A stretch of 64,000 nucleotides of DNA from Chelatococcus sambhunathii (GTDB taxonomy: Bacteria; Pseudomonadota; Alphaproteobacteria; Rhizobiales; Beijerinckiaceae). Under the pieces are notes generated by a model. The model saw nothing but the letters and a program-made list of their open reading frames with translations, made no database searches and was not told the origin of the DNA. Every line of letters begins with the position of its first letter. Position 1 is the first letter of the stretch. Made by a program: the position numbers and the translations under genes. The stretch lies in NCBI RefSeq assembly GCF_001418005.1, contig NZ_LIOL01000004.1, forward strand, positions 248,001-312,000, in the 5' to 3' direction. Below, piece by piece: positions 21,054 to 29,583 of this stretch.

Positions 21054-21899
21054 ATGTCGCATCCTCCCGCCGAGATCGGAGCCCGCGAGGCAGCGCTCGA
21101 AGCGCTCCTTGCCTTCTATGTCGATGCCGGCGTCGACCTGGCGCTCGACGAGGCGCCGCACGACCGCTTCGCCGAGCCGGACCGGCCGCAGCCGCGCGGG
21201 GAACAGGCGCGCCCGGCCCCCGCGCCGTCGGAGCCGCGGCAGCCGGCCGCTCCGGCCTTTGCCGCTGCGGCCTCGGCGGACGAGACGGCGCTTGCCGCCC
21301 GCGCCACGGCCCGCGGGGCGACCAGCCTCGACGAGCTGCGCGAGGCGCTCGCGGCCTTCGACGGCTGCGCCCTGAAGGCGACGGCGAAGAACCTCGTCTT
21401 CGCCGACGGCACGCCGGGCGCCCGCGTCATGCTGGTCGGCGAGGCGCCGGGGCGCGAGGAGGATATCCAGGGCAAGCCCTTCGTCGGCCGCTCGGGACAA
21501 TTGCTCGACAGGATGCTCTCGGCGATCGGCCTCGACCGCGGCAGCGTCTACATCGCCAACATCGTGCCGTGGCGCCCGCCCGGCAACCGCACGCCGACGC
21601 CGCAGGAGGCGGCGATATGCCGCCCCTTCATCGAGCGCCAGATCGAGCTGTGTGACCCGGACGTGCTCGTCTGCCTCGGCGGCCCGTCGGCCCAGGCGCT
21701 GCTCGGAGTGCGCGAAGGCATCCTGCGCACGCGCGGCAAGTGGTTCGACTACGAGACGGGCCGGCGCACCATCCGGGCCCTCGCGACGCTCCATCCCGCC
21801 TATCTGCTGCGCCAGCCGGCGCAGAAGCGGCTTGCGTGGCGCGACCTGCGCGCCCTGAGGAAGGTGCTCGACGAGACGGCCGGCGCCCCCCGGGGCTGA
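21054..21899 (+). CDS. Uracil-DNA glycosylase, family-4-like
   Basis: A 281-residue member of the family 4/5 UDG superfamily that removes uracil from DNA. The catalytic core (about 100-275) has [20 protein letters not shown] (residues 129-148), [17 protein letters not shown] (169-185) and HPAYLLRQP (247-255). The first 90 residues are an Ala/Pro-rich extension. Family 4 enzymes bind a 4Fe-4S cluster through four cysteines; here I see Cys 105 and Cys 189 but Lys 108 and Trp 173 where cysteines are expected, so the cluster may be lost. It precedes cydA by 108 bp on the same strand, with a probable separate promoter between. Confidence 0.88.
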   Translation: MSHPPAEIGAREAALEALLAFYVDAGVDLALDEAPHDRFAEPDRPQPRGEQARPAPAPSEPRQPAAPAFAAAASADETALAARATARGATSLDELREALAAFDGCALKATAKNLVFADGTPGARVMLVGEAPGREEDIQGKPFVGRSGQLLDRMLSAIGLDRGSVYIANIVPWRPPGNRTPTPQEAAICRPFIERQIELCDPDVLVCLGGPSAQALLGVREGILRTRGKWFDYETGRRTIRALATLHPAYLLRQPAQKRLAWRDLRALRKVLDETAGAPRG

Positions 21900-21944
21900 A
21901 ACCGCCCGCCGCGGCGGCCGGCGGTGCTTTCGTGGCGAAACCTG

Positions 21945-21954
21945 CACAATTGTG
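21945..21954. promoter_or_regulatory. Palindrome in cydA upstream region
   Basis: CACAATTGTG, a perfect 10-bp palindrome in a locally AT-rich stretch (GATGTAATAT follows), lies 53 bp before the cydA start. It may be part of a promoter or regulator site; no specific regulator can be named. Confidence 0.3.
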
Positions 21955-22007
21955 ATGTAATATCTCGCGTCATTCCGAATCGAGGCACGATCCCCGGAGG
22001 TGACGAC

Positions 22008-23405
22008 ATGGATCTCGACGCGACGATGCTGGCGCGCATCCAGTTCGCTTTCACGGTCACCTTCCACATCATTTTCCCCGCCTTCACCATCGGCCTTTCC
22101 GCCTTCATCACCACTTTGCTGGGCCGCTGGCTCTATACGGGCGACGAGCATTACCGCACCCTCGCCCGCTTCTGGACGAAGATCTTCGCCGTGTCCTTCG
22201 CCATGGGCGTCGTGTCCGGCATCGTGCTGTCCTACCAGTTTGGCACCAACTGGAGCCGCTTCTCGGTGGTGGTCGGCAACACCATCGGCCCGCTCATCGG
22301 CTACGAGGTGCTGACAGCCTTCTTCCTGGAAGCAACCTTCCTCGGCATCATGCTCTTCGGCTGGAACCGGGTGCCGCCGGCACTGCACTTCTTCGCTGCG
22401 CTCATGGTGGCGGTCGGCACCTGCATGTCGGCCTTCTGGATCATCTCGGCCAACAGCTGGATGCAATATCCGACCGGGCACGAGGTGCGCGACGGCATCG
22501 CCTATCCGGTCGACTGGCTCGCCATCGTCTTCAGCCCCACCTTTCCGCTGCGCCTCGCGCATATGGTGGCCGCGGCCTATCTCACCACGGCCATCGTCGT
22601 TCTCGCCGTCGGCGCACGCTACCTGCTCGCCGGGGCGCACGAGCGTCATGGCCGCACGATGATCGGCATGGGTCTCGGCATGACCTTGATCCTCGCGCCG
22701 CTGCAGGCCGTCATCGGTGATGCGCATGGCCTCAAGACGGCCAAATACCAGCCGGTGAAGCTCGCCGCGATGGAGGGACACTGGCCGGAGAGCGAGGTGG
22801 CCCCGCTCGTCCTCTTCGCCTGGCCGAACGAGCGGACCGAATCGAACGACTTCGAGATCGCCATTCCCCATCTCGGCAGCCTGATCATCACGCACGACTG
22901 GAACGGCATCTACCCCGGCCTGAAGGCCTTCCCGTCCGAGGACCGGCCGCCGGTGGTGCCGGTGTTCTTCTCCTTCCGCGTCATGGTCGGCCTCGGTTTA
23001 CTCATGATCGGGCTCGCCTTCTGGGGCGGCTATCTCTGGCTGCGCGGCCGGCTGTTCACCTCCCGCACATTCCTCCGGGCAGCGTCATGGGCGTGGCCGA
23101 CTGGCTTCATCGCCATCATCGCCGGCTGGTTCGTAGCCGAGATCGGCCGCCAGCCGTGGGTCGCGACGGGCATCCTGCGCACGGCCGACGCCCGTTCGCC
23201 AGTCGCCATGGAGACCGTCGCCTTCACGCTCGCGCTCTTCTTCGTCGTCTATGGCATCGTTTTCACCATGGGCATCCGCTACATCAATCGGCTCATCGTA
23301 AAGGGACCGGCACCGGAGGTCGCCGCCGAGCCGAGGGGGCTGCCCAACCGGCCGCTGTCGGCAGCCGAGGAGGCGGCCCGCGCCGCCATGCAACCCGGAC
23401 AATGA
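22008..23405 (+). CDS. cydA: Cytochrome bd-type (CIO-like) ubiquinol oxidase subunit I
   Basis: A 465-residue multi-helix subunit I of a cytochrome bd oxidase, which oxidises ubiquinol and reduces O2 without pumping protons. Family marks are RIQFAFTVTFHIIFPAFTIGLSA (heme-ligand His near 19), GIVLSYQFGTNWSRF, FFLEATFLGIMLFGWNRV, SANSWMQYPTG and GRQPWVATGILRT. The short Q-loop region (GHWPESEVAPLVLFAWPN) points to the cyanide-insensitive CioA type rather than the long-loop E. coli type. The ATG at 22008 has GGAGGTG upstream. cydB follows after 10 bp. No cydX-like gene is visible after cydB. Confidence 0.95.
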   Translation: MDLDATMLARIQFAFTVTFHIIFPAFTIGLSAFITTLLGRWLYTGDEHYRTLARFWTKIFAVSFAMGVVSGIVLSYQFGTNWSRFSVVVGNTIGPLIGYEVLTAFFLEATFLGIMLFGWNRVPPALHFFAALMVAVGTCMSAFWIISANSWMQYPTGHEVRDGIAYPVDWLAIVFSPTFPLRLAHMVAAAYLTTAIVVLAVGARYLLAGAHERHGRTMIGMGLGMTLILAPLQAVIGDAHGLKTAKYQPVKLAAMEGHWPESEVAPLVLFAWPNERTESNDFEIAIPHLGSLIITHDWNGIYPGLKAFPSEDRPPVVPVFFSFRVMVGLGLLMIGLAFWGGYLWLRGRLFTSRTFLRAASWAWPTGFIAIIAGWFVAEIGRQPWVATGILRTADARSPVAMETVAFTLALFFVVYGIVFTMGIRYINRLIVKGPAPEVAAEPRGLPNRPLSAAEEAARAAMQPGQ

Positions 23406-23415
23406 GGAGCGTGCC

Positions 23416-24420
23416 ATGGAGTGGTATCTGCCGATCATCTGGGCCGGGCTGATCGCCACGGCCGTCGCGCTCTACGTCATCCTCGACGGCTTCGACCTCG
23501 GCATGGGCATCCTCTTTCCCACGACGCAGGAGGAGGCGCGCCGCGACGAGATGATGAACTCCGTCGCCCCCTTCTGGGACGGCAACGAGACGTGGCTCGT
23601 CCTGGGCGGCGGCGGCCTGTGGGTCGCCTTCCCGCAGGCCTATGCCGTCATCATGCCGGCGCTCTACCTGCCGGTCATCGTGATGCTGCTCGCCCTCATC
23701 TTCCGCGGGGTGTCGTTCGAGTTCCGCTGGGTGTCGAAGCCCCGGCACCGCATGTGGGATCTCGCCTTCTCCGGCGGCTCCATCGTCGCGGCCTTCGCCC
23801 AGGGCGTCATCCTCGGCGGCCTCCTGCAGGGCATCAGGGTGGAGAACGGGGAGTTCGCCGGCGGCTCCTTCGACTGGCTGGCGCCGTTCCCGCTGCTGTG
23901 CGGGGTCGGCGTCGTCGCCGGCTACGGCCTCATCGGCTGCTGCTGGCTGATGATGAAGACGGAGGGCCCGACCGCCGACCATGCCCGCCGGCTGGCGCCC
24001 GGCTTCCTCATCGCCGTCGGCATCTGCGCGGCGCTCGTCAGCATCTGGACGCCGGCCTCGTTCGAGCGCATCGCCGACCGCTGGTTCGCGGCGCCGAACA
24101 TCTACTTCCTCTGGCTCCTGCCGGCGGCCACGGCCGTGCTCGGCCTGCTCGCCTGGCGCGGCATGCGCCAGGGGCGCACGGCGCTGCCGTTCTTCAGCAC
24201 GATCGGCATCTTCCTCCTGTGCTACGCCGGGCTCGCCATCTCCAATTTCCCCTATCTCGTGCCGCCGACCCTGACGGTGTGGGACACCGCGGCGGTGCCG
24301 GCGGCGCAGATCTTCCTCCTCATCGGGACCCTGCCGCTCCTGCCCATGATCCTCGGCTACACGGTCTTCGTGTACTGGACCTTCCGCGGCAAGCTGAAGG
24401 AGGGCGAGGGCTACCACTAG
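23416..24420 (+). CDS. cydB: Cytochrome bd-type ubiquinol oxidase subunit II
   Basis: A 334-residue membrane protein with about eight or nine helices, partner of CydA. Hallmarks are the start MEWYLPIIWAGLIATAVALYVILDGFDLGMGIL, then MMNSVAPFWDGNETWLVLGGG, FPQAYAVIMPALYLPVI and the conserved RGVSFEFR. GAGGAG lies about 7 bases before the ATG, 10 bp behind cydA, so they form one operon. The 117-bp gap after it holds no gene that I can support. Confidence 0.96.
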   Translation: MEWYLPIIWAGLIATAVALYVILDGFDLGMGILFPTTQEEARRDEMMNSVAPFWDGNETWLVLGGGGLWVAFPQAYAVIMPALYLPVIVMLLALIFRGVSFEFRWVSKPRHRMWDLAFSGGSIVAAFAQGVILGGLLQGIRVENGEFAGGSFDWLAPFPLLCGVGVVAGYGLIGCCWLMMKTEGPTADHARRLAPGFLIAVGICAALVSIWTPASFERIADRWFAAPNIYFLWLLPAATAVLGLLAWRGMRQGRTALPFFSTIGIFLLCYAGLAISNFPYLVPPTLTVWDTAAVPAAQIFLLIGTLPLLPMILGYTVFVYWTFRGKLKEGEGYH

Positions 24421-24537
24421 CGCGGCGTTTACCGCTGCCACGGCATGGCGCAGCCGGTCGTTGGCCGGCGCGGCGGGGCGGGCTATGCTGGTCGGCCTGC
24501 CGCTGCAGGCAAGTGAGGCGTCGACGGAAGGCAAGAC

Positions 24538-25422
24538 ATGCGCTGGGGTGATTTCCGCCGGTCCGAGAATGTCGAGGACCGGCGTGGCGGCGGTGGAGGC
24601 TTCCACATCCCCGGCGGGGGACGCGGCGGCGGCATCGGCATTGGCACCATCCTCGTGCTCGGCCTCATCGGCTGGGCGCTCGGCATCGATCCGCGCATCC
24701 TCATCGGTGGGGCCGAGATGCTGTCGGGCGGCTCCTCCTACGAGCAGTCGCAGCCGGGCACGCGCGGCGCGCCGCAGGACGAGGCCGGCCAGTTCGCCGC
24801 CGCCATCCTCGGCAATACGGAGGACGTCTGGACGACCGTCCTGCCGCAGCAGGTGAACGTCGCCTACAAGAACCCGCGCATGGTGCTCTTCTCCGGCGCC
24901 ACCCGGTCGAACTGCGGCTTCGCGCAGGCGGCCATGGGGCCGTTCTATTGTCCCGTCGACCAGACGGTCTACATCGACCTCAGCTTCTTCGACGACATGC
25001 GCCGGCGCTTCCGCGCGGGCGGCGATTTCGCCTATGCCTATGTCATCGCCCACGAGGTCGGACACCATGTGGAGAACCTGCTCGGCATCCTGCCCAAGGT
25101 GCAGCAGGCGCAGCGCCAGGCCTCGCAGCGGCAGGCGAACGAATTGTCCGTGCGCGTCGAATTGATGGCCGACTGCCTCGCCGGCGTGTGGGCCAATCAC
25201 AGCGAGCAGCGCTGGAAGGCGCTGGAGCCTGGCGACGTGGAGGAGGCGATGAACGCGGCCGAGGCCATCGGCGACGACCGCCTGCAGAGGGCCGGCCAGG
25301 GCTATGCCGTCCCCGAGACCTTCACCCATGGCTCGTCCGAGCAGCGCGTGCGCTGGTTCATGACCGGGCTCAAGGAAGGCCGCGTGCAGGCGTGCGATAC
25401 CTTCGGCGCAAGCAGGCCCTGA
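24538..25422 (+). CDS. Neutral zinc metallopeptidase (YpfJ-like)
   Basis: A 294-residue protein of the putative neutral zinc metallopeptidase family (YpfJ). It has a Gly-rich N-terminus (RRGGGGGFHIPGGGRGGGIGIG), one membrane helix (about 36-50) and a peptidase domain containing HEVGHHVENLLG, the HExxH zinc site, then RVELMADCLAGVW with the third ligand Glu/Asp region, and CGFAQAAMGPFYCP. Probably an inner-membrane protein with its catalytic part outside. Substrates are unknown. Confidence 0.9.
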   Translation: MRWGDFRRSENVEDRRGGGGGFHIPGGGRGGGIGIGTILVLGLIGWALGIDPRILIGGAEMLSGGSSYEQSQPGTRGAPQDEAGQFAAAILGNTEDVWTTVLPQQVNVAYKNPRMVLFSGATRSNCGFAQAAMGPFYCPVDQTVYIDLSFFDDMRRRFRAGGDFAYAYVIAHEVGHHVENLLGILPKVQQAQRQASQRQANELSVRVELMADCLAGVWANHSEQRWKALEPGDVEEAMNAAEAIGDDRLQRAGQGYAVPETFTHGSSEQRVRWFMTGLKEGRVQACDTFGASRP

Positions 25423-25452
25423 CGGTCCGGCACCACCTCATCAGGCAGACTC

Positions 25453-26004
25453 ATGTCCCGTATCGACGAAACGCGCCCTTTCATTCCGCTCTCCATCGCC
25501 GTGCTGACCGTATCCGACACGCGCAGCCTCGCCGACGACAGATCCGGCGATACGCTGGTTCAGCGTCTCGAAGCGGCCGGCCATCGCCTTGCCGCCCGCG
25601 CCATCGTGCCGGACGAGATCGACGAGATCCGCGCCACCGTGAAGGGCTGGATCGCCGATCCCGGCATCGATGCCGTCATCACCACGGGCGGCACGGGCTT
25701 CACCGGCCGGGACGTGACGCCCGAGGCCATCGAGCCGCTGTTCGAGAAGCGCATGGACGGCTTCTCGGCCGTCTTCCACCGCATCTCCTACGACAAGATC
25801 GGCACCTCGACCCTGCAGTCACGGGCGACCGCGGGCGTCGCGGGCGCAACCTACATCTTCGTGCTGCCGGGCTCCCCCGGCGCCTGCAAGGACGCCTGGG
25901 ACGGCATCCTCGCCGCGCAGCTCGATTATCGCCAACGGCCGTGCAATTTCGTCGAGATCATGCCGCGGCTCGACGAGCACCTGAGGCGTGGAACCGGCAA
26001 CTGA
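25453..26004 (+). CDS. moaB: Molybdenum cofactor biosynthesis protein B
   Basis: A 183-residue MoaB/MogA-like protein that adenylylates molybdopterin or handles it during Moco synthesis. The molybdopterin-binding signature ITTGGTGFTGRDVTPEA is at about 76-92, followed by SPGACKDAWDGIL. It starts 30 bp after the metallopeptidase stop, so the two may share a message. Start and length are normal. Confidence 0.95.
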   Translation: MSRIDETRPFIPLSIAVLTVSDTRSLADDRSGDTLVQRLEAAGHRLAARAIVPDEIDEIRATVKGWIADPGIDAVITTGGTGFTGRDVTPEAIEPLFEKRMDGFSAVFHRISYDKIGTSTLQSRATAGVAGATYIFVLPGSPGACKDAWDGILAAQLDYRQRPCNFVEIMPRLDEHLRRGTGN

Positions 26005-26028
26005 AAGGACGGGGATCACGCCCCGGTC

Positions 26029-26532
26029 TCAACCGGCCGCCTCGAAGGCGACCGGCAGCGCCGGCAGCATCATCGGCCGGCGATGGCCGGCGACGACATG
26101 AGCCTTCGACAGCAGCATGCGGGGGCCGAGCGGCGCGCGGCCGAACAGCCCCTGGGCCACGTGCCGCAAGCGGCCGAGCGGCACGATGCATGAGCCGCCG
26201 AGCCACAAGCCCGTCGTCTGGCCGCCTTCGCGGCGCAGGAAGCGCTCCATCACGGCGATCCAGTTCGCCGTCGGCACGTCGCCGGCCTTGAGCAGCATCA
26301 GCCAGGGGCCACGTGCTTCGTGCACGCCCGCGCGCCAGCCGGCTTCGCCATCCCCGGCCCGCACGAGCGAAGCGCCCACCGCCTCCGCGACGCGGGCGGC
26401 ATTCCGGTCCTCGCCGCAATCGATGATGATGGCCTCGCGCACGACCGCCGCCGCGACGCCGGGCACGAGAGCTGCCAGCGTCGCGCCGAGCCCTTCCGTA
26501 TCGCCATTGGCCATGATCAGGACGGAAATCAT
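26029..26532 (-). CDS. Small GT-A-fold glycosyltransferase-like protein
   Basis: A 167-residue protein with the beginning of a family-2-type glycosyltransferase fold: MISVLIMANGDTEGLGATLAALVPG, IIIDCGEDRNAARVA and the DxD-like position in WLMLLKAGDVPT. It is much shorter than normal GT2 enzymes and lacks a full acceptor domain, and the DxD is reduced to GDV. Convergent with moaB. Such short proteins beside moaB occur in other rhizobia, as far as I recall. Activity is uncertain. Confidence 0.65.
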   Translation of the reverse strand: MISVLIMANGDTEGLGATLAALVPGVAAAVVREAIIIDCGEDRNAARVAEAVGASLVRAGDGEAGWRAGVHEARGPWLMLLKAGDVPTANWIAVMERFLRREGGQTTGLWLGGSCIVPLGRLRHVAQGLFGRAPLGPRMLLSKAHVVAGHRRPMMLPALPVAFEAAG

Positions 26533-26806
26533 GCCGGAAGCCTAGCGCAGGCACCTCGCCATGACGCTGCGGCACGCTGTCTTAGCGGCAGGACCACGGA
26601 CGGCCCGAATCCTCGGTGGCAGGCGCGAGCCCTCCGGCGCCAGCCGCGCCCAACATCCCGATGCATGCGGCTTGCCCGCCGGGCGAGCGGCCGATACGCT
26701 CGCATCGTGCTGTGTGACTGGCGGGATGAGATGGGTAACCATCGGGGAGCGCAGCACTGTTCCGCCGTCCGCCTGGGCCAACTCCAAGATCGCGAGTGGA
26801 GGCCCC

Positions 26807-27424
26807 ATGGACGCCGTACTCCTGTTTCTTCTGACATCGCTCGCGCTCGTCGGGAGCCCCGGACCCAACACGCTCAGCCTGGCGGCGCTCGGGGCTGCCT
26901 TCGGCATGCGTCGCGTGGTGCCGTACATGCTCGGGCTCGATCTCGGAATGGTCGCCGTCGTGGCTTTGGTCGGCTCGGGCCTCTGGGCGGCGGTGCTTTC
27001 CTCTCCCCGGATCGCGCCGGTCGTGACCTTTGCCGCGAGCGCCTATCTCATCTTCCTGGCCTACCGGATCGCCACGGCGCCGCCGCTGAGGACGGCCGCC
27101 GCAGGATCGGCCGCGCGTCCCCCTCGCTGGCATGCGGGCGCGACCCTGTCTCTGGCCAACCCGAAGGCCTATGTCGCCGTGGCGGCTGCATTCTCGCGAT
27201 ATTCCGTCTGGCCCGACAGCACCATCGGCGATCAGTTGCTGAAGGGAACGCTGCTGCTCGCGACAGTCGTTCTCGTCAACATCCTTTGGCTTGCTGCCGG
27301 CTCGCTGCTCGCGCGCCCCATGGACAACCCCCGGGCGAGGCGTGTCTTGAACATGTCCTTCGCGGGCTTGCTGATCCTTTCCGTAGCCGTGCCGTGGGTG
27401 CTGTCACCACCCGGCAAGCCTTGA
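26807..27424 (+). CDS. LysE-family exporter
   Basis: A 205-residue membrane protein of the LysE/RhtB family with about six helices. It begins MDAVLLFLLTSLALVGSPGPNTL, where SPGPN is the family signature, and contains LSLANPKAYVAVAAAF, the second conserved NPK motif. The ATG at 26807 has GGAGG 4 bases upstream; upstream sequence (26533-26806, 274 bp) holds nothing I can support. It probably exports an amino acid or related metabolite. Confidence 0.9.
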   Translation: MDAVLLFLLTSLALVGSPGPNTLSLAALGAAFGMRRVVPYMLGLDLGMVAVVALVGSGLWAAVLSSPRIAPVVTFAASAYLIFLAYRIATAPPLRTAAAGSAARPPRWHAGATLSLANPKAYVAVAAAFSRYSVWPDSTIGDQLLKGTLLLATVVLVNILWLAAGSLLARPMDNPRARRVLNMSFAGLLILSVAVPWVLSPPGKP

Positions 27425-27510
27425 ATTGAGATTTTCGGCACGCCCGTTTGACGATGGCCGCTCCCGTCACTCCTCTTGATGCTCCGCTGCACGACGAAAG
27501 GAGAACGCGA

Positions 27511-27711
27511 ATGCCGCAGGAGATCAGACCACAGCCAGGCGTCTTCCCCGGTTCGCATATGCCGGTCAGCAGCCTCAACGCCCGCCTCGATGCGTGGCAA
27601 CAGGGGATCACCTTGCCGATGCCAGCGCCACCGCAACCCGCGCGGGACCAACCGCCGGCGGCGCCCGGCACCGCGGCCGACGCTGCGGAAGCGCCGCAGA
27701 ACCAGGACTAG
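27511..27711 (+). CDS. Hypothetical 66-residue protein
   Basis: A short frame starting MPQEIRPQPGVFPGSHMPVSS and ending in a Pro/Ala-rich acidic tail (AAEAPQNQD). No membrane segment, no signal peptide and no recognised domain. A good AAAGGAG ribosome site lies 8 bases before the ATG, which is the main argument that it is real. It lies between the LysE gene and the LexA box. Confidence 0.45.
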   Translation: MPQEIRPQPGVFPGSHMPVSSLNARLDAWQQGITLPMPAPPQPARDQPPAAPGTAADAAEAPQNQD

Positions 27712-27806
27712 ACGATCGAACGTCGGCTTCTGTTTCGGCACGCGGCTTGTGCCGTTGCTAACCTTGCGCCTCGACCACAGCCACCACTGGACACGGGAAC
27801 AATTTT

Positions 27807-27821
27807 GTTCTCTATATGTTC
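27807..27821 (+). promoter_or_regulatory. LexA (SOS) box, GTTC-N7-GTTC
   Basis: GTTCTCTATATGTTC matches exactly the alphaproteobacterial LexA site, a direct repeat GTTC-N7-GTTC. It lies 35 bp before the radical SAM start, and its AT-rich middle (TCTATAT) could overlap the -10 element, the usual place for LexA repression. So the downstream gene and perhaps the following ones are predicted to be DNA-damage inducible. Confidence 0.85.
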
Positions 27822-27856
27822 TCAATCGATGATCGCTGCTGGAATCGGAGGCGCCC

Positions 27857-29050
27857 ATGCGGGCCCGAGCCGTCTCTCATTCACCCGCCCCTGCCACCCC
27901 GCCGCGCACCGGCCGGGGGCGCGATCTGCTGAAGGAGGTGCCGCAGGTCGGCCCGGCGGATCCGCTCGCCCTTGTCGGCCATCGCATCGACCCGGAGCGG
28001 CGGCGCGGACGCGGGGCCGTCGGCAACCCCGTGGCGCGCTACGAGCCGACTCACCGGGAGGATGTCGACGACGGCTGGGAGGGCCTTGCCGAGCTGCCGC
28101 CGTTCAAGACGGAGGTGCAGACGGAGAAGGCGCGCACCATCATCACGCGCAACGATTCGCCCGACATCTCCTTCGACCGCTCGGTGAACCCCTATCGCGG
28201 CTGCGAGCACGGCTGCGTCTACTGCTTCGCCCGGCCGACCCACGCCTATATGGGCCTGTCGCCGGGGCTCGACTTCGAATCGAAGCTCTTCGCCAAGCCG
28301 GATGCGCCGGCGTTGCTCGAGAAGGAACTATCCGCCTCCAGCTACGTGCCACGCACGCTCGCCATCGGCACCAATACCGATCCCTACCAGCCCATCGAGC
28401 GCAAGTTCCGCCTCATGCGCGGCATCCTGGAGGTGCTGGGCAGGACCGGCCATCCGGTCGGCATCGTGACCAAATCGGCCCTGGTGACGCGCGACATCGA
28501 CCTCCTCGCGCCTATGGCGGCGCGGGGCCTCGCCAAGGTGGCGATCTCCGTCACCACGCTCGACGCCAAGCTCGCCCGCACGATGGAGCCGCGGGCGGCG
28601 ACGCCGCAGCGCCGGCTCGACACCATCCGCCGGCTCAGCGAGGCTGGCATCCCCGTCACCGTGCTCGTTGCTCCCATCGTGCCGGCCGTCAACGATGCGG
28701 AGATCGAGAACATCCTCGCCGCGACGCATGCCGCAGGCGCGCGCGAGGCGGGCTACGTCATGCTGCGCCTGCCGCTCGAGGTGCGCGACATCGTGCGCGA
28801 CTGGCTGATGAGCAACTATCCCGACAAGGCCCGGCACGTGCTGTCGCTCATCCGCTCGACGCGCGGCGGCAAGGACTACGATTCCAGCTGGGGCCAGCGC
28901 ATGGTGGGCTCCGGTCCCTATGCCTGGATGATCGGCCGGCGTTTCGAGATGGCCGCCGAGCGCCTCGGCTTCAACAAGCGCCGCACGCGGCTCAGGACGG
29001 ACCTCTTCTCACCGCCCCGTCGCGGCGCCGAGCAGCTCAGCCTCTTCTGA
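27857..29050 (+). CDS. PA0069-family radical SAM protein (SPL-like)
   Basis: A 397-residue radical SAM enzyme. The cluster motif is in NPYRGCEHGCVYCFAR (CxxxCxxC), preceded by TEKARTIITRNDSPDISFDRSVNPYRG, the typical PA0069/Rv2578c beginning. ALAIGTNTDPYQPIER and AISVTTLDAKLARTMEPRAATPQRRL follow. The family is related to spore photoproduct lyase, which repairs DNA, but its own reaction is not known. A LexA box stands directly upstream, supporting a role in damage response. A VOC gene follows after 12 bp. Confidence 0.92.
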   Translation: MRARAVSHSPAPATPPRTGRGRDLLKEVPQVGPADPLALVGHRIDPERRRGRGAVGNPVARYEPTHREDVDDGWEGLAELPPFKTEVQTEKARTIITRNDSPDISFDRSVNPYRGCEHGCVYCFARPTHAYMGLSPGLDFESKLFAKPDAPALLEKELSASSYVPRTLAIGTNTDPYQPIERKFRLMRGILEVLGRTGHPVGIVTKSALVTRDIDLLAPMAARGLAKVAISVTTLDAKLARTMEPRAATPQRRLDTIRRLSEAGIPVTVLVAPIVPAVNDAEIENILAATHAAGAREAGYVMLRLPLEVRDIVRDWLMSNYPDKARHVLSLIRSTRGGKDYDSSWGQRMVGSGPYAWMIGRRFEMAAERLGFNKRRTRLRTDLFSPPRRGAEQLSLF

Positions 29051-29062
29051 AAGGATAGCCCG

Positions 29063-29503
29063 ATGACCGCGACCGTTCCTGCGCGCGTCAACCTCATCAC
29101 GCTCGGCGTCACGGACCGCGCTGCCAGCCAGCGCTTCTACGAGAAGCTCGGCTGGCGGCCGAAGGCGCGGGCCCACGAGGCGTCGATCACCTTTCTCGCC
29201 CTCGACAATGTTGCGCTCGCCCTGTGGGACCGGGACAAGCTCGCCGAGGACGCGAAGCTCCCGCTGACGCCACCGGGCTTCGGCGGCTTCACTCTCGCCA
29301 TCAACCTGCCGGACGAGAAGGCGGTGGACGCGGCGCTCGACGCCGCGGTCGCCGCCGGCGGGCGCCTGCTGAAGCCAGGCACCAAGGCGGACTGGGGCGG
29401 CTATTCGGGCTATTTCGCCGATCCCGACGGCCATCCGTGGGAGGTGGCCTTCAATCCCTTCATGCCGCTCGACGCGCGCGGGCTGATGGTGCTGCCGGAC
29501 TGA
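29063..29503 (+). CDS. VOC (glyoxalase/bleomycin-resistance) family protein
   Basis: A 146-residue VOC-superfamily protein with two beta-alpha-beta-beta-beta modules: RVNLITLGVTDRAASQRFYEKLGWRP ... and GFGGFTLAINLPDEKAVDAALDAAVAAGGRLL ... YFADPDGHPWEVAFNP. The final Glu in HPWEVAF is the usual metal ligand. It starts 12 bp behind the SOS-boxed radical SAM gene. Substrate unknown. Confidence 0.88.
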   Translation: MTATVPARVNLITLGVTDRAASQRFYEKLGWRPKARAHEASITFLALDNVALALWDRDKLAEDAKLPLTPPGFGGFTLAINLPDEKAVDAALDAAVAAGGRLLKPGTKADWGGYSGYFADPDGHPWEVAFNPFMPLDARGLMVLPD

Positions 29504-29583
29504 CGGCGGCTTTCGCAGCCCCCGCAGGCGAGCCTTCTCGAATCGAGCCTTGAGCCTGCGCGCCTGCGCGCCATGATGGCCGC

